From Phenylobacterium sp. (GTDB lineage: Bacteria > Pseudomonadota > Alphaproteobacteria > Caulobacterales > Caulobacteraceae), in contig NZ_JAUXXE010000071.1 of the NCBI RefSeq assembly GCF_030681155.1, forward strand, positions 62,001 through 126,000: a DNA stretch of 64,000 nucleotides. The letters run 5' to 3'. A model generated the notes under the pieces. It was not told the DNA's origin. It searched no databases and saw only the letters and a list, made by a program, of their open reading frames with translations. Shown here piece after piece: positions 1 to 8,317 of the stretch. A program made the translations under genes and the position numbers. Numbering within the stretch: the first letter of the stretch is position 1; each line of letters starts with the position of its first letter.

Positions 1-1
1 C

Positions 2-727
2 AGCCGGCAGGTCGTGCGCGGCATCATCGACCAGGCCGCCATGGACGGCGCCATCGCCCGCATCAAGGGCGCCCCCGAGCTCCAGGCCATCGGCGCGACC
101 GACATGGCCATTGAGGCGGCGACCGAAAATGAAGAGGTCAAGAAGGCCATCTTCAAGGCGCTGACCCCGCACCTCGGCCCGGACACCATCCTGGCCTCGA
201 ACACCTCCTCGATTTCGATCACCCGCCTGGGCGCGGCGTCCGACCGTCCCGAGCGCTTCATCGGCCTGCACTTCATGAATCCAGTGCCGCTGATGAAGCT
301 CGTGGAAATCATCCGCGGCATAGCGACCGACGCGCCGACCTACGAGACCGCCGTCAACTTCGCCAAGTCGCTGGGCAAGACCACCGCCAACGCCGAGGAT
401 TTCCCCGCCTTCATCGTCAACCGCATACTGGTTCCGTTGATCAACGAGGCGATCTACACCCTGTACGAAGGGGTGGGCACGGTGGACGCCATCGACACCG
501 CCCTGAAGCTGGGCGCCAATCATCCGATGGGTCCGCTGGAACTCGGCGACTTCATCGGGCTCGACACAGTGCTGTCGATCATGAACGTGCTCTACGAAGG
601 CCTCGCAGATTCGAAGTACCGTCCCTGCCCGCTGCTGGTGAAGTACGTCGAGGCCGGTTGGCTGGGCCGCAAGGCCGGCCGCGGCTTCTACGACTATCGC
701 GGCGAGACGCCGGTTCCGACGCGATAG
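2..727 (+). CDS. 3-hydroxybutyryl-CoA dehydrogenase, 5'-truncated by window edge
   Basis: This enzyme oxidises (S)-3-hydroxyacyl-CoA to 3-oxoacyl-CoA with NAD(P)+, in short-chain fatty acid, butanoate or PHB metabolism in the cytoplasm. About 241 residues are visible; the first ~50, holding the GxGxxG dinucleotide motif, lie upstream of the window. Visible family marks are ASNTSS, the catalytic-histidine motif GLHFMNPVP, and the C-terminal 3HCDH domain with FIVNRI, NHPMGPLELGDFIGLD and GRKAGRGFYDY. The frame is open from base 2, so the internal GTG at 14 is not a start. A short-chain hbd/paaH-type enzyme is most likely because there is no fused hydratase domain in the visible part. Confidence 0.93.
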   Translation, partial: SRQVVRGIIDQAAMDGAIARIKGAPELQAIGATDMAIEAATENEEVKKAIFKALTPHLGPDTILASNTSSISITRLGAASDRPERFIGLHFMNPVPLMKLVEIIRGIATDAPTYETAVNFAKSLGKTTANAEDFPAFIVNRILVPLINEAIYTLYEGVGTVDAIDTALKLGANHPMGPLELGDFIGLDTVLSIMNVLYEGLADSKYRPCPLLVKYVEAGWLGRKAGRGFYDYRGETPVPTR

Positions 728-825
728 AGGCGCCTTGGCGCCCAGGTTGGGCGCAAAGCCGTTAATCCATTCGACTTGTCCAGCTTCGCCGTCCGATACT
801 CCGGGTGATTCGGACACGCGGGCTC

Positions 826-2088
826 ATGCGGCAGTTCACCTCGGTGGCGCTTTCGGCCACCTACCTCTGTCTCGCTCTGATCGTCGCCCTGCTGCTGTGG
901 CGGAACGGAGGAGGCTGGGCTGCGGGCGTCGCCGCTCTGGTCGGCGGTCTTGGCCTCTGCTTCGCCGTCCATGGTCTGGTCGCCCAATCCCTGAAATTGC
1001 GCGCCGTCCGCAAGGAATTGGAATCGCTGCGCGACGCCCAGCGGATCATGCTCGGCCAAATGGAACTGGTGGACGCGCGAATGAGCGAAGTCGCTGACGC
1101 GGTCAGCGACGACGTGAACCGTTCCGAGGCGCTGTCCGACGAAGTCCACATGCTGGAGGACTTGGTCGAGCGCATGGGCCACCGGCTGGAAGAGCGCGTC
1201 ACGGTCGCGCCCTTCGCCGCTCGTCAGGACGCCAATACCCGGGCCCGCCAATCGGCGGCCCTGCTCGACACCGTTCGCGCGGCCCTGGCCGAGAACCGCG
1301 TCGATCTCTACCTGCAACCCATCGTCGGCCTGCCTCAGCGCCGGACCGTCTTCTACGAAAGCTATTCGCGGCTGCGCGATGAAAGCGGCCGCGTCTTGAT
1401 GCCGGCCGAGTATCTGGCGGTCGCCGAGCCCGAAGGCCTGGTCACCTCGATCGACAACCTGCTGCTGTTCCGTTGCGTGCAGATCGTACGCCGGCTGGCC
1501 AAGCAGGACCGCAAGGTCGGCATCTTTTGCAACATCTCGATCGCCAGTCTCGCGGACGAGACCTTCTTCCCGCAGTTTCTGGAATTGCTCGCCGACAACC
1601 GTGACCTGGCCGGCGCCCTGATCTTCGAATTGGGACAAGCCGCCTTCGACGCGCGAGGCGCGGTCGAGGCCCGCAACATGGGCCGGCTGGCCGAGCTCGG
1701 CTTCCGCTTCTCCCTCGACAAGGTCCACGACCTCGACATCGACTTCCACGACCTGGCCCGCGCCGACGTGAAGTTCCTGAAGGTCAGCGCGCCCTTCCTG
1801 CTGGAAGAGCTGCTCGAGACCGAGGATGGCCTGGTGTTCCGCTCGATGCCCGACCTCGCGGCCCAGGATTTCGCCTCGCTGACCCGCCGCTACGGCGTCG
1901 ATCTCATCGCCGAGAAGGTCGAGAGCGAGCGCCAGATCGTCGACATCCTCGAACTCGACATCGCCTTTGGCCAAGGCCACCTGTTCGGCGAGCCCCGCGC
2001 CATCCGCGACGCGGTCCTGGCCGAGACCGATCCCCCGGCTGAGTTCCTGCATCCGAACCCGCGCAGGCGGGTCGGGGCCAGGGGCTGA
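826..2088 (+). CDS. tipF: TipF-like membrane-anchored degenerate EAL-domain protein
   Basis: The product has about 420 residues. Two closely spaced N-terminal membrane segments (within the first ~50 residues) precede a coiled coil (roughly 55-135) and a C-terminal EAL domain. The layout matches TipF, the Caulobacter c-di-GMP-binding flagellar assembly factor. The EAL signature reads YESYSR, so Glu is kept but Ala-Leu are replaced; the usual DDFG loop is replaced by LDKVHDLD; AEKVE and QGHLFGEP remain. That fits a c-di-GMP sensor more than a phosphodiesterase. Neither candidate start (ATG 826 or GTG 805) has a strong ribosome site; 826 is chosen because it directly precedes the first membrane segment. 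No other flagellar genes are seen nearby, so the tipF name rests on architecture. Confidence 0.75.
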   Translation: MRQFTSVALSATYLCLALIVALLLWRNGGGWAAGVAALVGGLGLCFAVHGLVAQSLKLRAVRKELESLRDAQRIMLGQMELVDARMSEVADAVSDDVNRSEALSDEVHMLEDLVERMGHRLEERVTVAPFAARQDANTRARQSAALLDTVRAALAENRVDLYLQPIVGLPQRRTVFYESYSRLRDESGRVLMPAEYLAVAEPEGLVTSIDNLLLFRCVQIVRRLAKQDRKVGIFCNISIASLADETFFPQFLELLADNRDLAGALIFELGQAAFDARGAVEARNMGRLAELGFRFSLDKVHDLDIDFHDLARADVKFLKVSAPFLLEELLETEDGLVFRSMPDLAAQDFASLTRRYGVDLIAEKVESERQIVDILELDIAFGQGHLFGEPRAIRDAVLAETDPPAEFLHPNPRRRVGARG

Positions 2089-2137
2089 CCGGCTTCGGCG
2101 CATTGACCTTCGTCGCACGGCCCGGTACCGCCCGAGC

Positions 2138-3001
2138 ATGACCGCACCTGTCCTGATCTCCGGCCTCTCGGCCGTGGCCGACCGCTACGACGTGCTGCTC
2201 TCCGATGTCTGGGGCGTGATCCACAACGGACGCGAGAGCTTCCCCGCCGCCTGCGAGGCGCTGGCGCGCTGGCGCGCCGAGCGCGGCCCGGTGATCCTGA
2301 TCTCCAACTCTCCGCGCCCATCGAGCGCCGTGCATGAGCAACTCGACGAACTCGGCGTTCCGCGCGAGGCGTGGTCGGCCTTCGTCTCGTCGGGCGACGC
2401 CACCCGCATCCTGTTGAGCGGCCGCGCGCCTGGGCCGGCCTGGGCCATCGGCCCTGATCGCGACTTCGTCCTCTATGAGGGTCTCGACCTGGCCTTCGCC
2501 GGTCCCGAGGACGCGGCCTTCATCTCCTGCACCGGCCCTGTCGATGACGAGGTCGAGGGCCCGGACGACTACGAAGAGCGCTTCAAGACGACCATCGCGC
2601 GCGGTCTGCCGATGATCTGCGCCAACCCGGACATCGTGGTGCAGCGCGGCGACAAGCTGATCTACTGCGGCGGCGCGCTGGCCCAGCGCTACGAGCAGCT
2701 CGGCGGCCAGGTGATCATGGCCGGCAAGCCGCACGCCCCGATTTATGATCTCTGCCTCGGTGAGGCCCAGGTCCTGCTCGGCAAGCATATCGACCGTTCG
2801 CGCGTGCTCTGCATCGGAGACGCCGTGGCCACCGACGCCAAGGGCGCGAACGACCAGGAGCTGGACGTGCTGTTCGTCGCCAGCGGCATCCATGGCGCCG
2901 AGACGATTGGCGAGGACGGTCTCGACGCCTCGGCGGTCGAGCGCCTGCTCGCCAAGGACGGCGCGCGGGCCACCTACGCCATCGCCGATCTGGCGTGGTG
3001 A
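2138..3001 (+). CDS. HAD-superfamily hydrolase, TIGR01459 type (class IIA)
   Basis: The 287-residue protein is a haloacid dehalogenase-fold phosphatase of the TIGR01459 group. Motif I reads LLSDVWGVIHNG, with the nucleophile Asp and an unusual V-W in place of the more common x-G at the following position. Motif II is VILISNSPRP, the lysine region is MAGKPHAPIYDL and motif III is VLCIGDAVATDAKGA. The long cap between motifs II and III is of the class IIA (NagD-like) type. The ATG at 2138 is the first methionine that places motif I near the N terminus; the open frame continues upstream but overlaps the previous gene. The substrate is unknown; sugar phosphates or nucleotides are typical for relatives. 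Confidence 0.88.
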   Translation: MTAPVLISGLSAVADRYDVLLSDVWGVIHNGRESFPAACEALARWRAERGPVILISNSPRPSSAVHEQLDELGVPREAWSAFVSSGDATRILLSGRAPGPAWAIGPDRDFVLYEGLDLAFAGPEDAAFISCTGPVDDEVEGPDDYEERFKTTIARGLPMICANPDIVVQRGDKLIYCGGALAQRYEQLGGQVIMAGKPHAPIYDLCLGEAQVLLGKHIDRSRVLCIGDAVATDAKGANDQELDVLFVASGIHGAETIGEDGLDASAVERLLAKDGARATYAIADLAW

Positions 3002-3045
3002 GCAAAAGCCGCTAACTAGGGCTCGAACTGTCAGGAGTGGTGGGC

Positions 3046-3480
3046 GTGCAGGGGATTTTCTTCGAGGATCTGACCATCGGTCAGTCGGCCGAGACCACGA
3101 AGATCGTGGGCGCGGCGGACGTCGAGGCCTTTGCCGCTGTGTCTGGTGACACCAATCCGGTCCACCTGGACGAAGCCTATGCTCTGACAACGCCGTTCCA
3201 GGGCCGTATCGCCCACGGCATGCTATCGGGCGCCTATATCTCGGCGATGCTGGGCACGAGGCTGCCAGGTCCCGGCGCGATCTATCTCACCCAATCCCTG
3301 CGCTTCCGGCGCCCCGTCAAGATCGGCGACCCCGTGGTCACGCGCGTGACCGTCCAGGCGCTGGACGAGCGGCGCGCCCACGCCACCCTGACCACCGTCT
3401 GTCAGGTCGATGGCAAGACCGTCGTCGATGGCGAGGCCGTGGTGATGGTTCCCCGCCGCAACACCACGAAGGCCGGCTAG
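3046..3480 (+). CDS. MaoC-like (R)-specific enoyl-CoA hydratase
   Basis: This is a single hot-dog domain of 144 residues. Hydratase 2 motifs are present: AAVSGDTNPVHLDEAYA carries the catalytic Asp and His, followed by RIAHGMLSGAYIS and the strand YLTQSLRFRRPVKIGD. Such proteins hydrate trans-2-enoyl-CoA to (R)-3-hydroxyacyl-CoA, feeding PHA synthesis or fatty acid turnover. Two in-frame GTG codons are possible. I chose 3046 because AGGAG at 3033-3037 lies 8 nt before it, while it would touch the GTG at 3037. The gene lies 3 nt before ribF, so the two are probably co-transcribed, with no obvious functional link. Confidence 0.88.
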   Translation: MQGIFFEDLTIGQSAETTKIVGAADVEAFAAVSGDTNPVHLDEAYALTTPFQGRIAHGMLSGAYISAMLGTRLPGPGAIYLTQSLRFRRPVKIGDPVVTRVTVQALDERRAHATLTTVCQVDGKTVVDGEAVVMVPRRNTTKAG

Positions 3481-3482
3481 CC

Positions 3483-4418
3483 ATGCGTATCGTTCACGGC
3501 TGGAAGGGTTTGGAGGCCACCGATCGCGGCGCCGCCGTCGCCTTCGGCAATTTCGACGGCGTCCATCGCGGCCACCAGAAGGTCATCGCCCAGGCGGCGA
3601 AAGCAGCCCAGGCGCTGAAGGCGCCACTCGGCGTCATCAGCTTTGATCCGCATCCCCGGCAAATCTTCCAGCCGGACGCTCCCACGTTCCGGATCATGAA
3701 GACCGACCAGCAGGCGCGCGCCCTCGCGGCGCTCGGCGTCGATTTCTTCCATGTGCTCCCTTTCGACCGCGAAATGGCCGACCTCACCGACTACGAGTTC
3801 GCAAGCCAGGTGCTGGCCCAGGGGCTGGGCGTTCGCCACGTCGCCGTGGGTTTCGACGTCTCGTTCGGCAAGGGCCGCACCGGCAGTCCGGAACTGATGG
3901 GGAAATATGGCAAGGAGCTCGGCTTCACGGTGTCGGTCGCCGAAGCCTTGGGCCAGGGCGACACCAAGTTTTCCTCGACCGGCGTGCGCGAGGCGCTGCG
4001 GGACGGATATCCGGAACAGGCCGCCTTCATCCTCGGCCGCCCGTTCGCCATTGAAGGCGCGGTCGAACGCGGTCGTCAGCTTGGCCGCACCCTGGGCTTC
4101 CCGACCGCCAATGTGGCGCTGACCGACTATGTGATCCCCAAGCTTGGAGTCTACGCCACGCGAACCCGCCTGCCCGATGGCCGCGAGATCGCCGGCGTCG
4201 CCAATATCGGGGTCAATCCGACCGTCGCCGGCGAGATCGCCCCGCGCCTGGAAGTCTGGCTGTTCGACTTCGACGAGGACATTTACGACCAGGTGATCGA
4301 GACCGACCTGATCGCCTTCCTGCGCCCGGAAGAGAAGTTCGACAGCCTCGAGACCATGACCGCTCAGGTCATGGCCGACGCCGCCCAGGCCCGGGCGCTG
4401 CTGTTGCCCGAGTTCTAG
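3483..4418 (+). CDS. ribF: Bifunctional riboflavin kinase / FAD synthetase
   Basis: RibF phosphorylates riboflavin to FMN and adenylates FMN to FAD. The 311-residue length is typical. The N-terminal nucleotidyltransferase half shows FGNFDGVHRGHQ (HIGH-like) and FSSTGVREALRDG. The C-terminal riboflavin kinase half shows GRQLGRTLGFPTANV, LGVYATR, ANIGVNPTV and a terminal FLRPEEKFDSLE block. The start ATG follows the maoC-like stop by 3 nt. Its stop codon overlaps the stop of the convergent Rnk-like gene: the two ends share bases 4415-4418, so no terminator separates them. Confidence 0.97.
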   Translation: MRIVHGWKGLEATDRGAAVAFGNFDGVHRGHQKVIAQAAKAAQALKAPLGVISFDPHPRQIFQPDAPTFRIMKTDQQARALAALGVDFFHVLPFDREMADLTDYEFASQVLAQGLGVRHVAVGFDVSFGKGRTGSPELMGKYGKELGFTVSVAEALGQGDTKFSSTGVREALRDGYPEQAAFILGRPFAIEGAVERGRQLGRTLGFPTANVALTDYVIPKLGVYATRTRLPDGREIAGVANIGVNPTVAGEIAPRLEVWLFDFDEDIYDQVIETDLIAFLRPEEKFDSLETMTAQVMADAAQARALLLPEF

Positions 4419-4810
4419 TCCTCGATCTGCAGCACCTCGATCTCACGCGGCTTTTCGTCGGGTCCCAGCCAGCGGAAGACGTCGCCGACCGACAGGCCCA
4501 TCAAGGCCGCGCCCACCGGGGCGAGCACGGAGATGCGGTTCTCGTCGACATTGGCTTCCCCAGGCAGGCCGACGCGGACCGTGCGTTCGCGCTGGAGAAC
4601 CAGATCGCGATAGGTCACCTGCGATCCGAGGCGGACGAACTTCGAGCGGCGCTCGCTCTGCTCGGAAACAATGGCGAAGCGCTCCAGCTCCTCAAGCAGC
4701 AGGGTCGCGCCGGGCATCGGTGAGCGCGAGGCACGGCCAATGGCGGCCAGCTTCTCGAAATCGGCTTCGGTCACCCGCACCTTTGGGCGGGCCTTGGTCT
4801 TGGTGGTCAT
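4415..4810 (-). CDS. Rnk/GreA C-terminal-domain protein (nucleoside diphosphate kinase regulator type)
   Basis: The 131-residue protein has a short basic N terminus, a helical stretch, and a GreA/GreB C-terminal FKBP-like domain, ending with NRISVLAPVGAALMGLSVGD. It lacks the long GreA coiled coil, which fits Rnk-like proteins that bind RNA polymerase near the secondary channel without cleavage activity. The start is the ATG read from 4810, with AAGGAA just upstream on the minus strand. The open frame continues further 5' but overlaps a better small ORF. It overlaps the ribF stop by 4 nt. The rnk assignment is by domain architecture; a short anti-Gre factor is the alternative. Confidence 0.8.
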   Translation of the reverse strand: MTTKTKARPKVRVTEADFEKLAAIGRASRSPMPGATLLLEELERFAIVSEQSERRSKFVRLGSQVTYRDLVLQRERTVRVGLPGEANVDENRISVLAPVGAALMGLSVGDVFRWLGPDEKPREIEVLQIED

Positions 4811-4832
4811 GTTCAATTCCTTGAAATTGGGG

Positions 4833-4994
4833 TCAGGCCGCCGAAGGCGGCGGCTGGTCGTCGGGATCGGGGTCGGGGATTGCGGCCTCACGGCGCGGGC
4901 GGAACGGCACAACCTCGGCAGTAGGCTGGTCCGCATTTCGCGCACGGGAAAGAACACCCGCAGTATCTGCGGGAGACTTCTTCTGTTTCGACAT
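4833..4994 (-). CDS. Hypothetical 53-residue protein upstream of the Rnk-like gene
   Basis: On the minus strand an ATG at 4994 opens a 53-residue frame that ends 22 nt before the Rnk-like start, on the same strand. GGAG lies 10 nt before the ATG. The N terminus is lysine-rich (MSKQKKSP); the C terminus is acidic and proline-rich (PDPDPDDQPPPSAA). The 3' half has GC-rich third positions like neighbouring genes, the 5' half less so. I recognise no family. It may be a leader of the rnk-like transcript or non-coding. Confidence 0.4.
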   Translation of the reverse strand: MSKQKKSPADTAGVLSRARNADQPTAEVVPFRPRREAAIPDPDPDDQPPPSAA

Positions 4995-5010
4995 GGTCAC
5001 GATGCTCCGC

Positions 5011-5025
5011 GTGACGAAACGTCAC
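5011..5025. promoter_or_regulatory. Perfect GTGACG/CGTCAC dyad upstream of the small ORF
   Basis: GTGACG and CGTCAC are separated by AAA, 17 nt upstream of the 53-residue ORF start on the minus strand. Size, symmetry and position fit a repressor operator or an overlapping promoter element for the small-ORF/Rnk-like transcript. No regulator is identified. Confidence 0.3.
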
Positions 5026-5063
5026 GGTTATCGGGATAGTGATCAGGATTTTTGAGGAAGCAT

Positions 5064-5190
5064 CCCCGAACCCTCGGCGCACAGCCGATATGAGTTCGGG
5101 GCTAGTCTCCTTGGACTAGGCGGCCCGCATGGTGCGCTCGGCGCGGCATGTTCATGCAAATACTCATCGCACCTAGATAGTGGGGGTGCG
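5064..5190. other. Cluster of three hairpins in the gap before ileS (possible structured RNA)
   Basis: The 408-nt gap 4995-5402 holds no convincing gene but three successive inverted repeats. The first pairs CCCCGAAC (5064-5071) with GTTCGGGG (5094-5101) and nests CGGC/GCCG (5075-5078, 5084-5087). The second is CTAGTC/GACTAG (5102-5107, 5114-5119) with loop TCCTTG. The third is CGCACC/GGTGCG (5168-5173, 5185-5190). A further CCGAAC/GTTCGG pair sits at 5272-5292. The first two are directly abutting, as in a folded RNA. Either strand could be transcribed; a small RNA, a long ileS leader or an intergenic repeat are all possible. Confidence 0.35.
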
Positions 5191-5402
5191 CGCCTCGGAA
5201 GTCAAATCCCCGGCCGGTGACCGTCTGGCGTCCATTGGGGGCTCGCGCGCGGCGGCGCCCTCTGCTACAGCCCGAACATGACTTCGGTTCGGAAAACCCT
5301 ACGAATTATCCGCCCGGCGTGACGCCGCCGGACGATCGCTCCAGCGCGCGCCGGGTTCCACCCGTCTAAGTCCCCAAGTTCCGAGCCAAGCTGGAAAGTC
5401 CC

Positions 5403-8315
5403 ATGGCCGACGACGCCGAAATGCCTTCGCGCGATTACCGCGAAACCGTCTTCCTTCCCGATACGGCGTTCCCGATGCGCGCCGGGTTGCCGAAGAAGGA
5501 ACCCGAGATCCTGGAGAGCTGGGCGAAGCTCGACCTCTACAACGCCATCCGCGCCGAGCGGCAACGGGCCGGAGCCCCGCTGTTCGTGCTGCATGACGGC
5601 CCGCCCTATGCGAACGGCGCCATTCACATCGGCCACGCGCTGCATAAGACACTGAAGGACTTCGTGGTCCGTTCGCGGTTCCTGCTGGGCTACGATGTCG
5701 ACTACGTCCCGGGCTGGGACTGCCATGGCCTGCCGATCGAGTGGAAGATCGAGGAAGAGCTGCGCGGCCAGGGTCGCCGCAAGGACGAGGTCTCCAAGGC
5801 CGAGTTCCGCACCCGCTGCCGTGAATACGCCTCCAAATGGATCGCCGTACAAATGGCCGGCTTCAAGCGCCTGGGCGTTCTAGGCGACTGGGAGCACCGC
5901 TACGCGACCATGGACTATTCGAGCGAGGCCGCGATCGTGGCCGAGTTCCACAAGTTCGTCGCCACCGACCAACTCTATCGCGGCTCCAAGCCGGTGATGT
6001 GGAGCCCGGTCGAGCGCACCGCCCTTGCCGACGCCGAGGTCGAGTATCATGACCATGTCTCGCCGACGATCTGGGTGAAGTTCCCCGTTGTGCAGGGCTC
6101 CGACGCCGCTGTCGGCGCCAGCGTGGTGATCTGGACGACCACGCCCTGGACCATCCCGGCCAACCGGGCGATCAGCTATTCAGAGTCGATCAGCTACGCC
6201 GTCTATCAGGTCGAAGCCATGGAAGAGGGCCTGGAGTTCGAGCCCTGGGCCAAGGCCGGCGACCGCCTGATCCTGGCCGAGAAGCTGGCCGAGGACGTCT
6301 TCAAGACCGCCAAGATCGCCAAGTGGCGCCGGGTCGAGGCTATCGATTGCCAGGGCATGGTCTGCGAGCATCCGCTGCACGCCTTGGACGCTCATTACGA
6401 ATTTCCGGTGCCGCTGCTGCAGGGCGACCACGTCACCGATGACGCCGGCACCGGCTTTGTGCATACCGCGCCGGGCCACGGCGCCGACGACTATCTGGTC
6501 TGGCTGGCCCACGGCCACCGCGAAATCCCCGACACCGTCGACCAGGACGGCGCCTACTACCCGCACGTGCCGCTGTTCGGCGGGCTGAAGGTGCTGGAGA
6601 CCGAAGGCAAGAAGGCCGGCAAGTTCGGACCGGCCAACGGCGCGGTCATGGACAAGCTGATCGAGGCCGGGCGCCTGCTGGCCCGCGGCCGGATGGAGCA
6701 CTCCTATCCGCACTCCTGGCGCTCAAAGGCGCCGGTGATCTTCCGCAACACGCCACAGTGGTTCATCCGCATGGATGAGCCGATCGACACCCCCGCCAAC
6801 GGCGGCCGGACCCTGCGCGAGACGGCGCTGGAATCCATCGAGGCGACGGCCTTCTATCCGGCCGGCGGCAAGAACCGCATCCGCTCAATGGTCGAGAGCC
6901 GCCCCGACTGGCTGATCAGCCGCCAACGCGCCTGGGGCGCGCCGCTGGCCATGTTCGTCGACAAGGAGACGAACCACCCGCTGCACGACCCGGAAGTCGA
7001 TCGCAGGATCGTCGAGGCCATCAAGGCCGAGGGCGCTGACGCCTGGTTCAACCGCCCGGTGACCGACTTCCTGGGCAGCCACGATCCGGAACGCTTCGAG
7101 AAGATCGACGATATCCTCGACGTCTGGTTCGACAGCGGATCGACCCACGCCTTCACGCTCGAAAATCGCGAGCACACCCGCTGGCCCGCCGACCTCTATC
7201 TGGAAGGCTCCGACCAGCATCGCGGCTGGTTCCAATCCTCGCTGCTGGAAAGCTCCGGCACGCGCGGCCGCGCGCCCTACGACGCCATCCTCACCCACGG
7301 CTTCACCATGGACGAGGCCGGCGAGAAGATGTCGAAGTCCAAGGGCAACGTGGTCGATCCTGAGGTAGTGATCCGCGAGTCCGGCGCCGAGATCATCCGG
7401 CTGTGGGCCGCGATGATCGACTATTCGGACGACAGCCGCATCGGCAAGACCGTGCTGCAGACGACCTCCGACGCCTATCGCAAGCTCCGCAACACCGTGC
7501 GCTACATGCTCGGCGCCCTGGCTGACTACTCGCCAGACGAGGCGGTTGAGCTGGAGCAGATGCCGCCGCTGGAGCGGTTCGTCCTGCACCGGCTGTGGGA
7601 ATTGGATGGACAGGTTCGCGCCGCCTACGAAGGCTACGTGTTCCAGGACGTGATCCGTCCGATCATCGAGTTCTGCCAGACCGACCTGTCGTCGCTGTTC
7701 TTCGACATTCGCCGCGACAGCCTCTATTGCGACCAGCCCGGCGAACTTCGTCGGCGCGCGGCGCGCACCGTGATGGACGCGGCGTTCGAGCGGCTCACCG
7801 CCTGGCTCGCCCCGCTGATGCCCTTCACCATGGAAGAGGCCTGGACCCTTCGCTACCCGGACGCCCATTCCAACTGCATGCGGGTGATACCGGAAACGCC
7901 GGCTGACTGGCGCAACGACGCCGAGGCCGCCCGCTGGGCCAAGGTCCAGCAGGTGACGTCGGTCGTCACTGGCGCGCTTGAGATCGAGCGTCGCGAAAAG
8001 CGCATGGGCGCGGCCCTGGAAGCAGCGCCACGCGTCTACGTGGCCGACGCCGACCTGCTCGCGGCCTTCGACGGCCTCGACGCCGCCGAGGTGTTCCGCA
8101 CCAGCCAAGCGACCCTCGTTGCGGGCGAAGGTCCGGCCGGCGCGTTCGTTCTCGCCGACGTTCCTGGCGTCGCGGTCGAACCTTTGCGGGCGGAAGGCAA
8201 GAAGTGCGCCCGCTCGTGGCGCATCCTGCCGGAAGTCGGTTCCGATCCTCGCTACCCCGACCTCAGCCTGCGTGACGCAGAGGCTGTCGCGGCCTGGGAC
8301 GCGGTTCGGGCTTGA
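5403..8315 (+). CDS. ileS: Isoleucyl-tRNA synthetase
   Basis: IleS charges tRNA-Ile and edits misactivated valine. The 970-residue class I enzyme shows the HIGH signature in ANGAIHIGHALHK (about residues 64-76), an editing domain with VIWTTTPWTIPANRA, and the KMSKS loop GEKMSKSKGNVVDP. The C-terminal domain ends with KKCARSWRILPEVG and RYPDLSLRDAEAV, where bacterial IleS usually has two CxxC pairs for zinc; here only one of those cysteines is visible. The ATG at 5403 follows a weak GGAAAG site. The next gene, lspA, starts 2 nt after the stop, a pairing common in bacteria. Confidence 0.98.
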   Translation: MADDAEMPSRDYRETVFLPDTAFPMRAGLPKKEPEILESWAKLDLYNAIRAERQRAGAPLFVLHDGPPYANGAIHIGHALHKTLKDFVVRSRFLLGYDVDYVPGWDCHGLPIEWKIEEELRGQGRRKDEVSKAEFRTRCREYASKWIAVQMAGFKRLGVLGDWEHRYATMDYSSEAAIVAEFHKFVATDQLYRGSKPVMWSPVERTALADAEVEYHDHVSPTIWVKFPVVQGSDAAVGASVVIWTTTPWTIPANRAISYSESISYAVYQVEAMEEGLEFEPWAKAGDRLILAEKLAEDVFKTAKIAKWRRVEAIDCQGMVCEHPLHALDAHYEFPVPLLQGDHVTDDAGTGFVHTAPGHGADDYLVWLAHGHREIPDTVDQDGAYYPHVPLFGGLKVLETEGKKAGKFGPANGAVMDKLIEAGRLLARGRMEHSYPHSWRSKAPVIFRNTPQWFIRMDEPIDTPANGGRTLRETALESIEATAFYPAGGKNRIRSMVESRPDWLISRQRAWGAPLAMFVDKETNHPLHDPEVDRRIVEAIKAEGADAWFNRPVTDFLGSHDPERFEKIDDILDVWFDSGSTHAFTLENREHTRWPADLYLEGSDQHRGWFQSSLLESSGTRGRAPYDAILTHGFTMDEAGEKMSKSKGNVVDPEVVIRESGAEIIRLWAAMIDYSDDSRIGKTVLQTTSDAYRKLRNTVRYMLGALADYSPDEAVELEQMPPLERFVLHRLWELDGQVRAAYEGYVFQDVIRPIIEFCQTDLSSLFFDIRRDSLYCDQPGELRRRAARTVMDAAFERLTAWLAPLMPFTMEEAWTLRYPDAHSNCMRVIPETPADWRNDAEAARWAKVQQVTSVVTGALEIERREKRMGAALEAAPRVYVADADLLAAFDGLDAAEVFRTSQATLVAGEGPAGAFVLADVPGVAVEPLRAEGKKCARSWRILPEVGSDPRYPDLSLRDAEAVAAWDAVRA

Positions 8316-8317
8316 GC

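Noticed and set aside
694..2139. 481-residue frame on the minus strand opposite the tipF-like gene
   Set aside because: It is a mirror of a GC-rich coding frame with no domain, no ribosome site, and overlaps a clear EAL gene.
4888..5082. 64-residue cysteine-containing minus-strand frame
   Set aside because: Apparent Cys pairs arise from another frame; the 53-residue frame has the better ribosome site and position.
5041..5402. T-box riboswitch for ileS
   Set aside because: No T-box sequence or specifier stem was recognised, and T-boxes are not expected in Proteobacteria.
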